Source: JBBQZU01 sp041749535 (GTDB taxonomy: Bacteria > Bacteroidota > Bacteroidia > Flavobacteriales_D > Cryomorphaceae). Taken from it: a stretch of DNA of 64,000 bases. The stretch spans positions 8,892 through 72,891 of the forward strand of contig JBGTBE010000050.1 in the NCBI GenBank assembly GCA_041749535.1, written 5' to 3'. The position numbers were made by a program, and so were the translations under genes. This document shows positions 45,073-54,178 of the stretch, piece after piece; within the stretch, counting starts at the first letter, position 1, and each line of letters starts with the position of its first letter. Below the pieces are notes generated by a model, which saw only the letters and a list, made by a program, of their open reading frames with translations, did no database searches and was not told the origin of the DNA.

Positions 45073-45080
45073 TAAGTTTG
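45073..45080 (+). promoter_or_regulatory. -7 box TAAGTTTG upstream of the DUF2911 gene
   Basis: TAAGTTTG matches TAnnTTTG and lies 20 bases before the ATG at 45101. A TTTC at 45047-45050 is present but at 22 bp spacing rather than 19. Confidence 0.45.
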
Positions 45081-45100
45081 AGGACTAAATCGAAGCGCTC

Positions 45101-45646
45101 ATGAGAAAGTTTTTCAAATGGTTTTTTATTGTTACAGGCTCACTGGTAGTGATTGCCGCTATTGGTTTTCAGGTGATGAAAAGCCAAACCAAAAAATACA
45201 GCCCTGAGGAGACAGTGATATACAGCAATGCCGAATTGAATCTCGAAGTATTCTACAACCGTCCATCAAAAAAAGAAAGGGTTATTTTTGGGGGGTTGGT
45301 TCCTTACGGCCAAGTGTGGCGTACCGGTGCAAATGAAGCCACCACTTTTAGCAGCAGCACAGATATCACTGTGGCAGGAAAAACCCTGCCTGCCGGGAAG
45401 TACACATTATGGACCATACCTGATAAGAGCAAGTGGACAGTAATATTCAACTCAGAGCAGTACGGCTGGGGTGTAGACTTTAATGAAATGGCCAGCAGAA
45501 ACCCTGCGAGCGATGCCGTGCAGGTAGAAGTGCCTGCACTGAAGAGCAGCAATGTGTACGAGCAATTCACCATTACTTTTGAAGAATCTCCTCTGCGTAT
45601 GCGATTTGTATGGGACAATACCGTGGTAGATGTGCCAATCGAGTAG
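45101..45646 (+). CDS. DUF2911 envelope protein
   Basis: 181 residues with an N-terminal membrane helix (~6-25) acting as signal anchor. The DUF2911 domain (~40-178) is recognised by VFYNRPSKKERVIFGGLVPYGQVWRTGANEAT, AGKTLPAGKYTLWTIP and QYGWGVDF. DUF2911 is a widespread Bacteroidota beta-rich family with no known reaction. The stop is 16 bases from that of the convergent nuclease-like gene. Confidence 0.9.
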   Translation: MRKFFKWFFIVTGSLVVIAAIGFQVMKSQTKKYSPEETVIYSNAELNLEVFYNRPSKKERVIFGGLVPYGQVWRTGANEATTFSSSTDITVAGKTLPAGKYTLWTIPDKSKWTVIFNSEQYGWGVDFNEMASRNPASDAVQVEVPALKSSNVYEQFTITFEESPLRMRFVWDNTVVDVPIE

Positions 45647-45662
45647 CCCTCTATAAATAATC

Positions 45663-46538
45663 TTATATCAAGAACTCTGAGAACGGGGGCAAGAAGCCAA
45701 CAGGACAAGTGGCATTTCTGATGCGGGTGTGGATTTGCCCACTGCAAAATGCGAGTCCGCCATCATCGCGCACTTCATACCACTTGCCAGTGTAGTGGTA
45801 ATAGGCATGCTCTGAAATTCCGTCAGTATCCCCAAAAAGCTTCCAATCATTTTTGGTAGCCATTCCGGTAATAACCAAAGCAGGCATGGCAAACAGTTTA
45901 AAATCCGGAACGGCATGCCTGGACTTCAATAACGCAATTTGTGCATCTGCATCGTACGGAGCGGTTTCGGGCATGATGCCTTTGTGATCGTTCGCAATCC
46001 CCTCCAGGAAGGCTGTGCCCTTCACATTAAAAAAAAGTCTTAAAAAGGGTGGTGCATTTCGCTGATCGGCTTGCTTCAAGTAGGAGAACAGAAATGCTTT
46101 TTCTAATTCATCTCCTTGCCCTGTCTGCACGACAGCATCACGCTTCGACCATTGGTCACCTTCAAAGCGGTGAGGCACCAATGCGGGGAGTTTCATGTAA
46201 GCATCGGGCTCGAGCATATCACCCTGATGGTAGATGAAATTATTCTTAAGGTCAAAGGCGTATTTACCGAAGGAAAAGTCAAACCGATCTGGCAGAAAAT
46301 AGGGGGTGGCCCCGGCTTCAAAATCAAATGGCAATCCCCTTTGCCGTGCATATTCCCTGAGCAGGCCTTCTGCTATTTTTCCCTTCACAATGTTTCCAAT
46401 GCGCTGCTGTATATTCACCAGTCGCATCCTGTTCACTGTAAATGGAAATGAAAGCAGCGCATAGCGAATAGATTCAGAGACAACCTGTAGGTAGGCCGCT
46501 TCATCTGCCTGAAAGCAGATCATTTGGGAGGCTTTCAT
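45663..46538 (-). CDS. Unassigned protein with a predicted PD-(D/E)XK nuclease-like core
   Basis: 291 residues from ATG 46538 (frame open to 46676). No family is recognised. Near the N-terminus, VKGKIAEGLLREYARQRGL contains Glu57 on an amphipathic helix, followed by PDRFDFSFGKYAFDLK with Asp84/Asp87 and the pair Asp96-x-Lys98. This order (helix Glu, Asp on a strand, D-x-K on the next strand, 9-12 residues apart) is the PD-(D/E)XK nuclease fold signature. The C-terminal 190 residues carry no motif I know; they include FFNVKGTAFLEGI and a Cys/His pair. It follows an ABC exporter (85-base gap) on the same strand. A nuclease role is inferred, not shown. Confidence 0.6.
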   Translation of the reverse strand: MKASQMICFQADEAAYLQVVSESIRYALLSFPFTVNRMRLVNIQQRIGNIVKGKIAEGLLREYARQRGLPFDFEAGATPYFLPDRFDFSFGKYAFDLKNNFIYHQGDMLEPDAYMKLPALVPHRFEGDQWSKRDAVVQTGQGDELEKAFLFSYLKQADQRNAPPFLRLFFNVKGTAFLEGIANDHKGIMPETAPYDADAQIALLKSRHAVPDFKLFAMPALVITGMATKNDWKLFGDTDGISEHAYYHYTGKWYEVRDDGGLAFCSGQIHTRIRNATCPVGFLPPFSEFLI

Positions 46539-46623
46539 GCACCAAGGATAGCAAAAATAACGGTTGGCACCAGGACCTATTCGTGCCGGATTTAAATGGT
46601 CTACAAGAACCTGAACAAATACA

Positions 46624-48369
46624 TCAGTCCTTGAATTGTAGGTCGAACAAGCCCTTGTAGACCCCACCAAGTTCAAGCAAATCCTGGTGGCTTCCCTGTT
46701 CTACAATTCCTCCTTTGTCGAGCACTATTATCTTGTCGGCCTTCTTCACAGTGCTTAGGCGGTGGGCAATCACAATGCTGGTGCGGTTCTCAGTAAGTTT
46801 ATCTATTGCATCCTGAATCATTATTTCAGATTCTGTGTCAACGGACGATGTAGCCTCGTCGAGGATGAGTATTTTGGGATTGTACACGTATGCCCTGATA
46901 AAGCTAATGAGCTGTCGCTGTCCTACGCTGAGCATCCCGCCTCGCTCCTTCACATCGTAATCATACTTACCTGGCAGGCGTTCAATAAACGCAGAAGCAC
47001 CAACGGCACTGGCAGCACTTACCACCTCGTCATGGCTTATGTGCTGATCGCTAAGGGTTATATTGTTCTCTATGCTGTCGCTAAATAAAAATACATCCTG
47101 CAGCACAACCGTAACTTGACTGCGCAGGTAATTCTGGTCATAATTTTGAATCTTAACACCGTCAATAAGGATGTCGCCTTTTTGAAATTCGTAGAACCTG
47201 TTTATCAAGTTTACAACGCTGGATTTCCCAGCACCAGTAGATCCTACGAATGCTACGGTTTCCCCTTCCTTCACATCGAATGTGAGGTCTTTGAGCACCC
47301 ATTCTTCATCATTGTAAGCAAACCACACATTCTTAAAGGAGATGTTCCCGCGAATGCCTTCGCTTACATTTCCTTTATCAACAATTTTCGCTTCGGTATC
47401 AAGCACTTTAAACACCCTCTCCGAACCTACCATACCCATCTGAAGCACATTGAAGCGATCGGCCAGTTGCCTGATGGGCCTGTATAGCATGTATATAAAC
47501 AGGATGAAAGCCACGAGGTCGCCCCTGGATACTTCTTCTTCAAGCACCCCTCCTACGCCCCACCATACAAGAAAAGCCAGGGAAATGGCTGAGAGAATTT
47601 CTACAACGGGGAAGAAAATGCTGTAGGCCCAAATGCTGCGAATATGTGCTGTGCGGTGTTCTTTGTTAATGGTCACGAACTTTTCCTTCTCACGGGCTTC
47701 CCGGTTGAAAATTTGCACCACGCTCATGCCTACAATATGCTCTTGAACAAATGCATTCAACCTTGCCACCTGGGTGCGTACCAGCTGAAATGATCGTTTT
47801 ATAGAATTCTTAAATATGATCATCGCAAATATGAGGAAGGGCATTGGCACAAGACTGTACAAGGTGAGCTGCCAATTGATGTAAAACATCACAATTACCA
47901 CCACAATCAACTTGAGCAATTCTCCAAGTATATTGAGCAATCCCTGTGAGAATATTTCTGCGATGGTTTCAATATCGCTAATACAGCGGGTTACGAGCGT
48001 GCCTATGGCTGTTTTGTCAAAGTACTTCAACTTAAAGTCTACAATATGGTTGTACAATTTCGAGCGCAAATCAATGGTCACCGACTGCCCTATCCAATTG
48101 CTGTAATAGGTTTGGTAAAATTGTGCTACAGCTTCGATAAGGAGCAAGCCCACCACGATAAGTGTAATTTGAAGCAATCCGGAAGGGTCGTTATTTACCA
48201 CATACACATCTATGGCCTTACCTATAAGTACAGGCCTGATAACCCCCAGTATGGCCAGGAAAATGGTAAGAAAAAAAGCCAGCCAAAACACTCCTAGATA
48301 AGGCTTTGCATAACTTATTACCCTGCTGAAAAGTTTGGAATCAAATGCTTTACCTGTTACTTGCGACAT
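46624..48369 (-). CDS. ABC exporter, membrane and ATPase domains fused (MsbA/MDR type)
   Basis: 581 residues from ATG 48369 (MSQVTGKAFDSKLF); the frame is open to 48414. The N-terminal ~315 residues contain six membrane helices of an exporter-type domain. The ATPase domain (~330-580) has Walker A GSTGAGKSSVV, the signature LSVGQRQL (a variant of LSGGQ), Walker B ILILDEATSSVD and the H-loop IAHRLS. It works as a homodimer or heterodimer exporting lipids, peptides or drugs; the cargo is unknown. The start overlaps the truA stop by 20 bases. Confidence 0.93.
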   Translation of the reverse strand: MSQVTGKAFDSKLFSRVISYAKPYLGVFWLAFFLTIFLAILGVIRPVLIGKAIDVYVVNNDPSGLLQITLIVVGLLLIEAVAQFYQTYYSNWIGQSVTIDLRSKLYNHIVDFKLKYFDKTAIGTLVTRCISDIETIAEIFSQGLLNILGELLKLIVVVIVMFYINWQLTLYSLVPMPFLIFAMIIFKNSIKRSFQLVRTQVARLNAFVQEHIVGMSVVQIFNREAREKEKFVTINKEHRTAHIRSIWAYSIFFPVVEILSAISLAFLVWWGVGGVLEEEVSRGDLVAFILFIYMLYRPIRQLADRFNVLQMGMVGSERVFKVLDTEAKIVDKGNVSEGIRGNISFKNVWFAYNDEEWVLKDLTFDVKEGETVAFVGSTGAGKSSVVNLINRFYEFQKGDILIDGVKIQNYDQNYLRSQVTVVLQDVFLFSDSIENNITLSDQHISHDEVVSAASAVGASAFIERLPGKYDYDVKERGGMLSVGQRQLISFIRAYVYNPKILILDEATSSVDTESEIMIQDAIDKLTENRTSIVIAHRLSTVKKADKIIVLDKGGIVEQGSHQDLLELGGVYKGLFDLQFKD

Positions 48370-49102
48370 GTAGTTGTGGATAGTGAATATGGTGTAAAAA
48401 TAAACCTTGGGCATGGGCCGATTTACCGGCTTCTGCTCTGCTGCGGGCTTCTATGATAGCTGAGATGGCACTCGGCGGGATCTTTCGATCGCCAACCAAT
48501 ATGAGGGTACCTACGATGGCCCTCACCATATTTCTTAAAAACCTGTTGGCCTTGATTGTAAAAACAGCGCCACCTTCAATTGGTTCCCAGAAAGCTTCCA
48601 TAACATTGCAAAGGTTGGTCTTCGTTTGTGTGTGACTTCTGGAAAATGATGAGAAATCCTGCTCTCCGAGAAGCAGTGCTGCAGCTTCGTTCATCAGACC
48701 TAACTCGGTAAGTTGGTAGTGATAAACGGAGAATTGATTTCGGAATGGATCTTTCGAGAAATGAAGGTAGTACTTGTATGTTCTTTCGGTGGCGCTGTAC
48801 CTGGCATGAAATGCATCAGGCACTGTCGAACATGAATACACGGCAATGTCACGTGGCAATGTTTGATTCAGTTTGTACACCAACTCTTCATTGATGGGCT
48901 CTTCTACATTAAAATGAGCGTAGAAATCGCGGGCGTGAACACCTGTATCTGTGCGACCACAACCTACCAACCCGGCATGACCCGGTGCAAATATGCGAAG
49001 CGCCTTCTCAAGGGTTTCCTGTACAGTAGTTACACCAGGCTGAATTTGCCATCCGCAATAATTTGTACCATCATACGCAAGCCGTAAAAGATATCGGGTC
49101 AA
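48350..49102 (-). CDS. truA: tRNA pseudouridine(38-40) synthase
   Basis: 250 residues. It isomerises uridines 38-40 in the anticodon arm. The start MTRYLLRLAYDGTNYCGWQIQP is standard; the catalytic Asp52 lies in GRTDTGVHA, and RFLRNMVRAIVGTLILVG is the conserved C-terminal core. It overlaps the ABC exporter by 20 bases and is divergent from the YfcE-type gene with a 35-base gap holding a -7 box. Confidence 0.96.
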   Translation of the reverse strand: MTRYLLRLAYDGTNYCGWQIQPGVTTVQETLEKALRIFAPGHAGLVGCGRTDTGVHARDFYAHFNVEEPINEELVYKLNQTLPRDIAVYSCSTVPDAFHARYSATERTYKYYLHFSKDPFRNQFSVYHYQLTELGLMNEAAALLLGEQDFSSFSRSHTQTKTNLCNVMEAFWEPIEGGAVFTIKANRFLRNMVRAIVGTLILVGDRKIPPSAISAIIEARSRAEAGKSAHAQGLFLHHIHYPQLHVASNR

Positions 49103-49119
49103 TTCTCTTTAAATTTCCG

Positions 49120-49127
49120 CAAAATTA
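49120..49127 (-). promoter_or_regulatory. -7 box TAATTTTG of truA
   Basis: On the minus strand TAATTTTG matches TAnnTTTG and lies 17 bases upstream of the truA ATG, within the 35-base divergent gap. The -33 region would fall in the first codons of the divergent gene; no TTTG is seen there. Confidence 0.45.
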
Positions 49128-49137
49128 GCACGAAACA

Positions 49138-49638
49138 GTGAAACGCATAGGAATACTCTCAGATACCCACGGATACATGGATGACCGCATACTCCTGCAC
49201 CTTCGGGAATGCGATGAAATATGGCATGCTGGCGACATAGGGAATATGGATGTAATGCTACCCCTGCAAGGATTGGCAGTATTGAGGGCCGTGCATGGAA
49301 ATATCGATGGGGGCGATTTGAGAAAAATATTTCCTGAAACGTTGATTTTCGAAATTGAAGGGCTTACCATTTTGATTACCCATATTGCGGGAAGACCTGG
49401 AAAGTATCCCGCCAAGGTCAATTCAGCACTGAACTCCAGTAGTGCCAACATGCTGGTATGCGGTCATTCACACATATGCATGGTACACAAAAATCCACAA
49501 ACTGGATTTATACATATCAATCCGGGAGCCGTGGGTCGTCATGGATTTCACAAGGTGCGCACCCTCATCAGACTTTCAATTGACAAGGGACAGGTGGTCA
49601 ATCTGGAAGTTGTAGAACTGGGCCCCAGAAGCACCTAG
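49138..49638 (+). CDS. YfcE/MJ0936-type metallophosphoesterase
   Basis: 166 residues starting at GTG 49138. The binuclear metal site motifs are in order: SDTHG (Asp9, His11), HAGDIGN, HGNID, THIAG and GHSHICM. The small size and motif set fit the YfcE phosphodiesterase family; the natural substrate is unknown. Its stop overlaps that of the convergent DUF4293 gene by 4 bases. Confidence 0.92.
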   Translation: MKRIGILSDTHGYMDDRILLHLRECDEIWHAGDIGNMDVMLPLQGLAVLRAVHGNIDGGDLRKIFPETLIFEIEGLTILITHIAGRPGKYPAKVNSALNSSSANMLVCGHSHICMVHKNPQTGFIHINPGAVGRHGFHKVRTLIRLSIDKGQVVNLEVVELGPRST

Positions 49639-50111
49639 CGTATTCTGTCAAGGGATTTTACAAGCTCATCATCCTTCTTAATACCGCGTATGGCAAGGAA
49701 GCAGAGTGCGAGACCAACTACGAGCAAGTAGAATGCGGCATGGTGAAGTATTGCAATTTCTTCGCTAAAAAGCAAAAGCCCTACCTCTGAAACACCAAAT
49801 AAGAGGTAAACCACAAAAACGATAAACATCAAAAGTGCAAGGCGGGTAACTTTGTGCTGCACTGGCCTCTTCTTATATAGTGCAAGCGCCGCAAAGGGTA
49901 TGATGGTGCAAGCAAGACCCAATATCCAAGCTGGGAAGATGAATGGCCCAGTCATCTCTAAAGTATCACTCTGCAGATTAAACACCCCAAACATAGCATA
50001 CTCAGCTACAAGTACTTCCTTGTCAAAAAACTTCGCAAATGGCAATACAAAAGTGAGCACACCACAGATGCCCGCCAGCAAAAGATATAGAGATTGAACA
50101 CGTTGAATCAT
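49635..50111 (-). CDS. DUF4293 membrane protein
   Basis: 158 residues starting MIQRVQSLYLLLAGICG, the hallmark of this Bacteroidota family, with four predicted membrane helices (~8-25, ~60-80, ~92-108, ~120-140). It lies divergent from rho, the usual neighbour of DUF4293 genes in Flavobacteriia as I recall. The function is unknown. Confidence 0.88.
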   Translation of the reverse strand: MIQRVQSLYLLLAGICGVLTFVLPFAKFFDKEVLVAEYAMFGVFNLQSDTLEMTGPFIFPAWILGLACTIIPFAALALYKKRPVQHKVTRLALLMFIVFVVYLLFGVSEVGLLLFSEEIAILHHAAFYLLVVGLALCFLAIRGIKKDDELVKSLDRIR

Positions 50112-50322
50112 CGTGAAGTTTTAGATGCGCCCAAAGATACTATTTCAAGAATGCACAACGCTTATTCACTTTGATGTGTTATTATTTTTAAGTAGCAGTA
50201 AGTTGTGTAATGCATTTTGTCGTATTATTGCAGCGTCGCAGGGTTGTATTCTCAATCTTATCTCCATTTCCCAAAGCGATTTCAACAATTCAATAATAAG
50301 CATTTAACCGTTTTCACAAGTA

Positions 50323-52197
50323 ATGTACGATATAATCGAACTAAACAACCTTAAGGTTGCTGACCTTCGCTCTATTGCCAAAGAGCTCAACATCCAAAAA
50401 ACTGATTTACTCAAAAAGCAGGAATTGGTATATAAAATTCTAGACGAACAAGCCGTCAATCCACCTTCGAAAGCTGCAAAAAGCGCAGAAGGAAAAGCCG
50501 AAGGAAAAGAAGAGAATGAAGATGACAAGAAAAACGCGCGTCGCCCACGACCTGTGAGGGTTACAGCTACGGCAGCAGCCCCGCCGGCAGAGGGGGTAGT
50601 TTCCAACGCGGAGAGCAAAGAGACCAACCTATTCACACAGGCAGATCGCAGCCCGGCTGACAAGCAATCGGATGCAGATGTTTCTTTGCCTAAACCTGCT
50701 TCAAACACCCGTTTTGAAAACCGGCGCGATGATAAATCGGGGAGAGATAGAAAACCTGAGCAGCGTCCTTTTCAACGAAATCAACCTCCACGAGAGCCCA
50801 GACCAGAATCTAACAGGCCTGTACCTGCAGCAGCTGATAACACCGGAAATACACCTAAGCAGGAAGGCCAACAACAAAGAACCAATGAAGGGCGGCAGGA
50901 AAGACGCTCCTTCGAACCGCGAGAAAACCGCAATCAGGAACCACGCGAGCAAAGGGAACCACGTGAAAACCGCAATCAGGAGCCACGAGAGCAAAGGGAA
51001 CCACGAGAACCACGGGAGCCGCGTGAACAGCGGGAGCCGAGAATGCACGACAATAAGCCAAAGCGAGAAGACGTATACAACTTCGACGGATTGATTTCCA
51101 CAGAAGGAGTGCTGGAAATTATGCCGGACGGCTACGGATTTCTTCGTTCTTCAGATTACAACTACCTCAACTCACCAGATGATGTATATGTATCGCAGGC
51201 ACAGATTAAAAATCTTGGACTTATTACCGGCGATACCATCGTAGGTTACGTTCGCCCCCCACGTGAAGGAGAAAAGTATTTTCCTCTTATCAAAGTGGAA
51301 GAAATAAACGGGCGCGATCCTGACTACGTGCGAGATAGGGTTCCATTCAAATACCTCACCCCACTTTTTCCAACTGAAAAATTCAACCTTGCAGGCAACA
51401 ACAAAAATCTAAGCACAAGGATGATTGACCTCTTTTGTCCTATTGGAAAAGGCCAGAGAGGTTTGATTGTTTCTCAGCCAAAAACAGGTAAGACCACCTT
51501 GCTGAAAGACGTGGCAAACGCCATAGCAGCAAACCATCCTGAAACATATCTCATCATTCTGCTTATTGATGAGCGCCCTGAAGAAGTTACCGACATGAAA
51601 CGATCTGTAAAAGCAGAAGTGGTAGCTTCCACCTTTGATGAGCCCGCCGACCGACATGTGAAAATTGCCAATATAGTACTGGAAAAAGCCAAACGCATGG
51701 TGGAGTGTGGACACGATGTGTGCATACTTCTCGATTCTATAACACGTTTGGCAAGGGCCTACAACACTGTTTCCCCAGCTTCTGGCAAAGTGCTTTCAGG
51801 TGGTGTGGACGCAAATGCACTGCAAAAGCCAAAACGCTTCTTTGGTGCTGCCCGAAAAATTGAAAATGGAGGCTCCCTTTCTATCCTTGCTACTGCACTC
51901 ACTGACACCGGTTCCAAAATGGATGAAGTGATCTTTGAAGAATTCAAAGGAACAGGAAATATGGAACTTCAACTGGACCGAAAAATCTCAAACCGCCGCA
52001 TATATCCTGCCATCGATATAGTGACATCAGGCACAAGGCGGGAAGATTTGCTCCTTTCAAAAGAACTCTTGCAGAGAATCTGGATTCTGCGCAAACACAT
52101 CAATGATATGAATCCTGTGGAAGCCATGGAATTCCTCAAAGACAGGATGGAAAACACTGTGAGCAACGAGGAATTTCTTGTCTCGATGAACGGTTAA
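50323..52197 (+). CDS. rho: Transcription termination factor Rho with long disordered insert
   Basis: 624 residues, about 200 more than the E. coli factor. The N-terminal Rho_N helical domain (~1-45; NLKVADLRSIAKELNI) is followed by a long low-complexity charged insert (~45-255) rich in Glu, Arg, Pro, Asn and Gln, including repeats of the REPREQ and ENRNQEP type. Then come the RNA-binding OB domain (~255-325; GVLEIMPDGYGFLRS) and the ATPase domain with Walker A QPKTGKTTLLKD and VASTFDEPADRHVKIAN. It is a hexameric RNA translocase that ends transcription. A long N-terminal insert is known in Bacteroidota Rho and is thought to aid RNA binding or phase behaviour. Confidence 0.96.
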   Translation: MYDIIELNNLKVADLRSIAKELNIQKTDLLKKQELVYKILDEQAVNPPSKAAKSAEGKAEGKEENEDDKKNARRPRPVRVTATAAAPPAEGVVSNAESKETNLFTQADRSPADKQSDADVSLPKPASNTRFENRRDDKSGRDRKPEQRPFQRNQPPREPRPESNRPVPAAADNTGNTPKQEGQQQRTNEGRQERRSFEPRENRNQEPREQREPRENRNQEPREQREPREPREPREQREPRMHDNKPKREDVYNFDGLISTEGVLEIMPDGYGFLRSSDYNYLNSPDDVYVSQAQIKNLGLITGDTIVGYVRPPREGEKYFPLIKVEEINGRDPDYVRDRVPFKYLTPLFPTEKFNLAGNNKNLSTRMIDLFCPIGKGQRGLIVSQPKTGKTTLLKDVANAIAANHPETYLIILLIDERPEEVTDMKRSVKAEVVASTFDEPADRHVKIANIVLEKAKRMVECGHDVCILLDSITRLARAYNTVSPASGKVLSGGVDANALQKPKRFFGAARKIENGGSLSILATALTDTGSKMDEVIFEEFKGTGNMELQLDRKISNRRIYPAIDIVTSGTRREDLLLSKELLQRIWILRKHINDMNPVEAMEFLKDRMENTVSNEEFLVSMNG

Positions 52198-52206
52198 CAA
52201 TGTTCT

Positions 52207-52698
52207 GTGCATCCCCGAATTAATACAGCAGTGCGGGTCGCAATAGCAATGATGCTTTTGCGACTTGCTTTGTTTTTTTCAGGTGCTGAGTTTACCTGGC
52301 AGGACCCGGCTTTTCTCTTTCTTGCCTTGGCCGCATTTCCACTGCTCGCCATATATGCCATATGGCCCAGGTCCGTCCCTACAGGATTTGCGCACGATGT
52401 AAAGACTTCTTTGAGAATCACCGCTGTCTATGGCCTGCTCATCACCTTATTTTTATATTTCTATTTCACACTGGCAGAGACTGATTACTTTGCCAACAAC
52501 CAGGAAATAATCGTAGAAAACGAACTTAAAGCCAACCCGGAACTGAACAGGGAAATGCTGCGCGAAAGGGTAGAAACTTTCTTTTCGGTGCGAAACTTTA
52601 GCGTACTAGCCCTGCTTTCTTCACTGGTAATGAGTGTGTTTTACTCTGTACTCTTTCCGGCCGTTAAGCGGCTTATGCCGGGGTCAGTGCGCCCTTAA
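52207..52698 (+). CDS. Four-helix membrane protein, DUF4199-like
   Basis: 163 residues starting at GTG 52207, 9 bases after rho. Helices are predicted at ~8-25, ~32-50, ~70-90 and ~135-158. Between helices 3 and 4 is a polar segment (NNQEIIVENELKANPELNREMLRERVETFF) with the length and charge pattern seen in DUF4199 proteins; I assign this tentatively. It is probably cotranscribed with rho. Its end overlaps the convergent mpl by 26 bases. Confidence 0.65.
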   Translation: MHPRINTAVRVAIAMMLLRLALFFSGAEFTWQDPAFLFLALAAFPLLAIYAIWPRSVPTGFAHDVKTSLRITAVYGLLITLFLYFYFTLAETDYFANNQEIIVENELKANPELNREMLRERVETFFSVRNFSVLALLSSLVMSVFYSVLFPAVKRLMPGSVRP

Positions 52699-54046
52699 GC
52701 TCTTCGCCCAAAGCGGAATAATCTATCCCATCAAAATTTCCAGAACTCATCATAAGTAAGGTTTTACCAGGCCATGATATTGACTTGATGGCCGCGAGTA
52801 TAGCTGCCGAATCGGTGTACACTTCCACATTGCTCGAAGCAAATCCAGCAGCAACATCCTCAGCAGTGATAGGTGGCAATTTCTTGTGCGCCACTACCTC
52901 AGGATTGAAATATACCAATGCCCTATCGGCTGTTGCCATGGCATTGTTATAGTGTGGAAGGAAATCCTTGTTCAAGCTGCTGAAGGTGTGTAACTCCATG
53001 CAGGCGACCAACTCCCTCTCGGGAAATTGATGTTTAAGAGCCGATGTGGTGGCTTTAAGCTTACTCGGTGCATGGGCAAAATCCTTGTAAAAAGCCCAAA
53101 TCGGAGTGTCTGCCACCAATTCCAGTCTGCGACTGGCACCCGTGAAATCCGCAATTGCTGCACAGAAATCGGCTTGGGAAATGCCTAGCAATCCCCCCAC
53201 TTTCATTGCTCCGCTCAGATTCTGCAAGTTATGTGCACCAAATATCCTGATGGGAACGTTGCCATTTTGGGCTTCGAGAATGGTAACTCCACCTTCCACC
53301 CTGTGTGGAAATGTATCGTATGGAATCAATGTAATGTCTTTGCGCGCCTGGGCCGCGAGCCTTGACAGATGCACATCGCCTATATAGTATATCAATGAAC
53401 CGTTGGGCTCTATCAGGTCTATAAAAATCCTGAACTGCTCCACATAATTTTCAAATGTTGGGAACACGTTGATATGGTCCCATGCCACACCGGAGAGCAG
53501 TGCTATGTTAGGATGGTATAAATGAAACTTGGGCCGTCGGTCCAGCGGAGATGATAGGTACTCATCTCCTTCTATTACAGCTATAGGCGCATTTTCCGAA
53601 AGGCGGACCATACAGTCGTATCCTTCGAGCTGCGCACCAACGAGGTAATCAGCATCGCGCCCCAGCTTATTCAATACGTGCAACAACATGGAAGTGATGG
53701 TGGTCTTGCCATGACTGCCTCCAATTACCACGCGTTGCTTCTGCTTGGTTTGCTCGTAGATATATTCTGGATAAGAGTATATGGGGATATTTAATTCCTT
53801 GGCACGGGCCAGTTCAGGATTGTCTGCACGGGCGTGCATTCCCAGCACCACAGCATCCATGCCTGCTTGAATCTTTTCCGGGTACCAGCCCATGGATTCG
53901 GGCAGGATGCCCTGCTTTGAAAGTCTGGAGTGCGATGGTTCAAAAATTTCATCGTCGCTACCGGTTACCTCAACACCCTTTCTGGAAAGGGCAATGGCCA
54001 GGTTGTGCATGGCGCTCCCGCCTATTGCTATGAAGTGAATTTTCAT
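52673..54046 (-). CDS. mpl: UDP-N-acetylmuramate:L-alanyl-gamma-D-glutamyl-meso-DAP ligase
   Basis: 457 residues. This peptidoglycan-recycling enzyme joins salvaged tripeptide to UDP-MurNAc with ATP in the cytoplasm. The Mur-ligase N-terminal domain starts MKIHFIAIGGSAMHNLAIAL; the ATP site is IGGSHGKTTITSM; the central domain has EGDEYLSSPLDRRPKFHLY and GVAWDHINVFPTFENY, the Mpl-specific version of the MurC/MurD motifs; DFAHAPSKLKATTSALK is in the C-terminal domain. It is monocistronic and divergent from the MBL hydrolase gene. Confidence 0.94.
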   Translation of the reverse strand: MKIHFIAIGGSAMHNLAIALSRKGVEVTGSDDEIFEPSHSRLSKQGILPESMGWYPEKIQAGMDAVVLGMHARADNPELARAKELNIPIYSYPEYIYEQTKQKQRVVIGGSHGKTTITSMLLHVLNKLGRDADYLVGAQLEGYDCMVRLSENAPIAVIEGDEYLSSPLDRRPKFHLYHPNIALLSGVAWDHINVFPTFENYVEQFRIFIDLIEPNGSLIYYIGDVHLSRLAAQARKDITLIPYDTFPHRVEGGVTILEAQNGNVPIRIFGAHNLQNLSGAMKVGGLLGISQADFCAAIADFTGASRRLELVADTPIWAFYKDFAHAPSKLKATTSALKHQFPERELVACMELHTFSSLNKDFLPHYNNAMATADRALVYFNPEVVAHKKLPPITAEDVAAGFASSNVEVYTDSAAILAAIKSISWPGKTLLMMSSGNFDGIDYSALGEELKGALTPA

Positions 54047-54178
54047 AAGGTAAAATTACCATGCCCCATGATGATTCAACCGCCCACTGGAGTGCCATTA
54101 TGCACAGTCCACTGTGTAAAATCTCCATGACCATTCACTTTTCCTAACTTAGCCAACTAAACATTCAAAAGCAACGCA

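Noticed and set aside
45663..46538. Restriction-modification or anti-phage system around the nuclease-like gene
   Set aside because: No methyltransferase, helicase, reverse transcriptase or toxin partner nearby; neighbours are an ABC exporter and DUF2911.
50925..51045. Tandem DNA repeat as a possible mobile or CRISPR element
   Set aside because: It is in frame inside rho and encodes charged low-complexity sequence.
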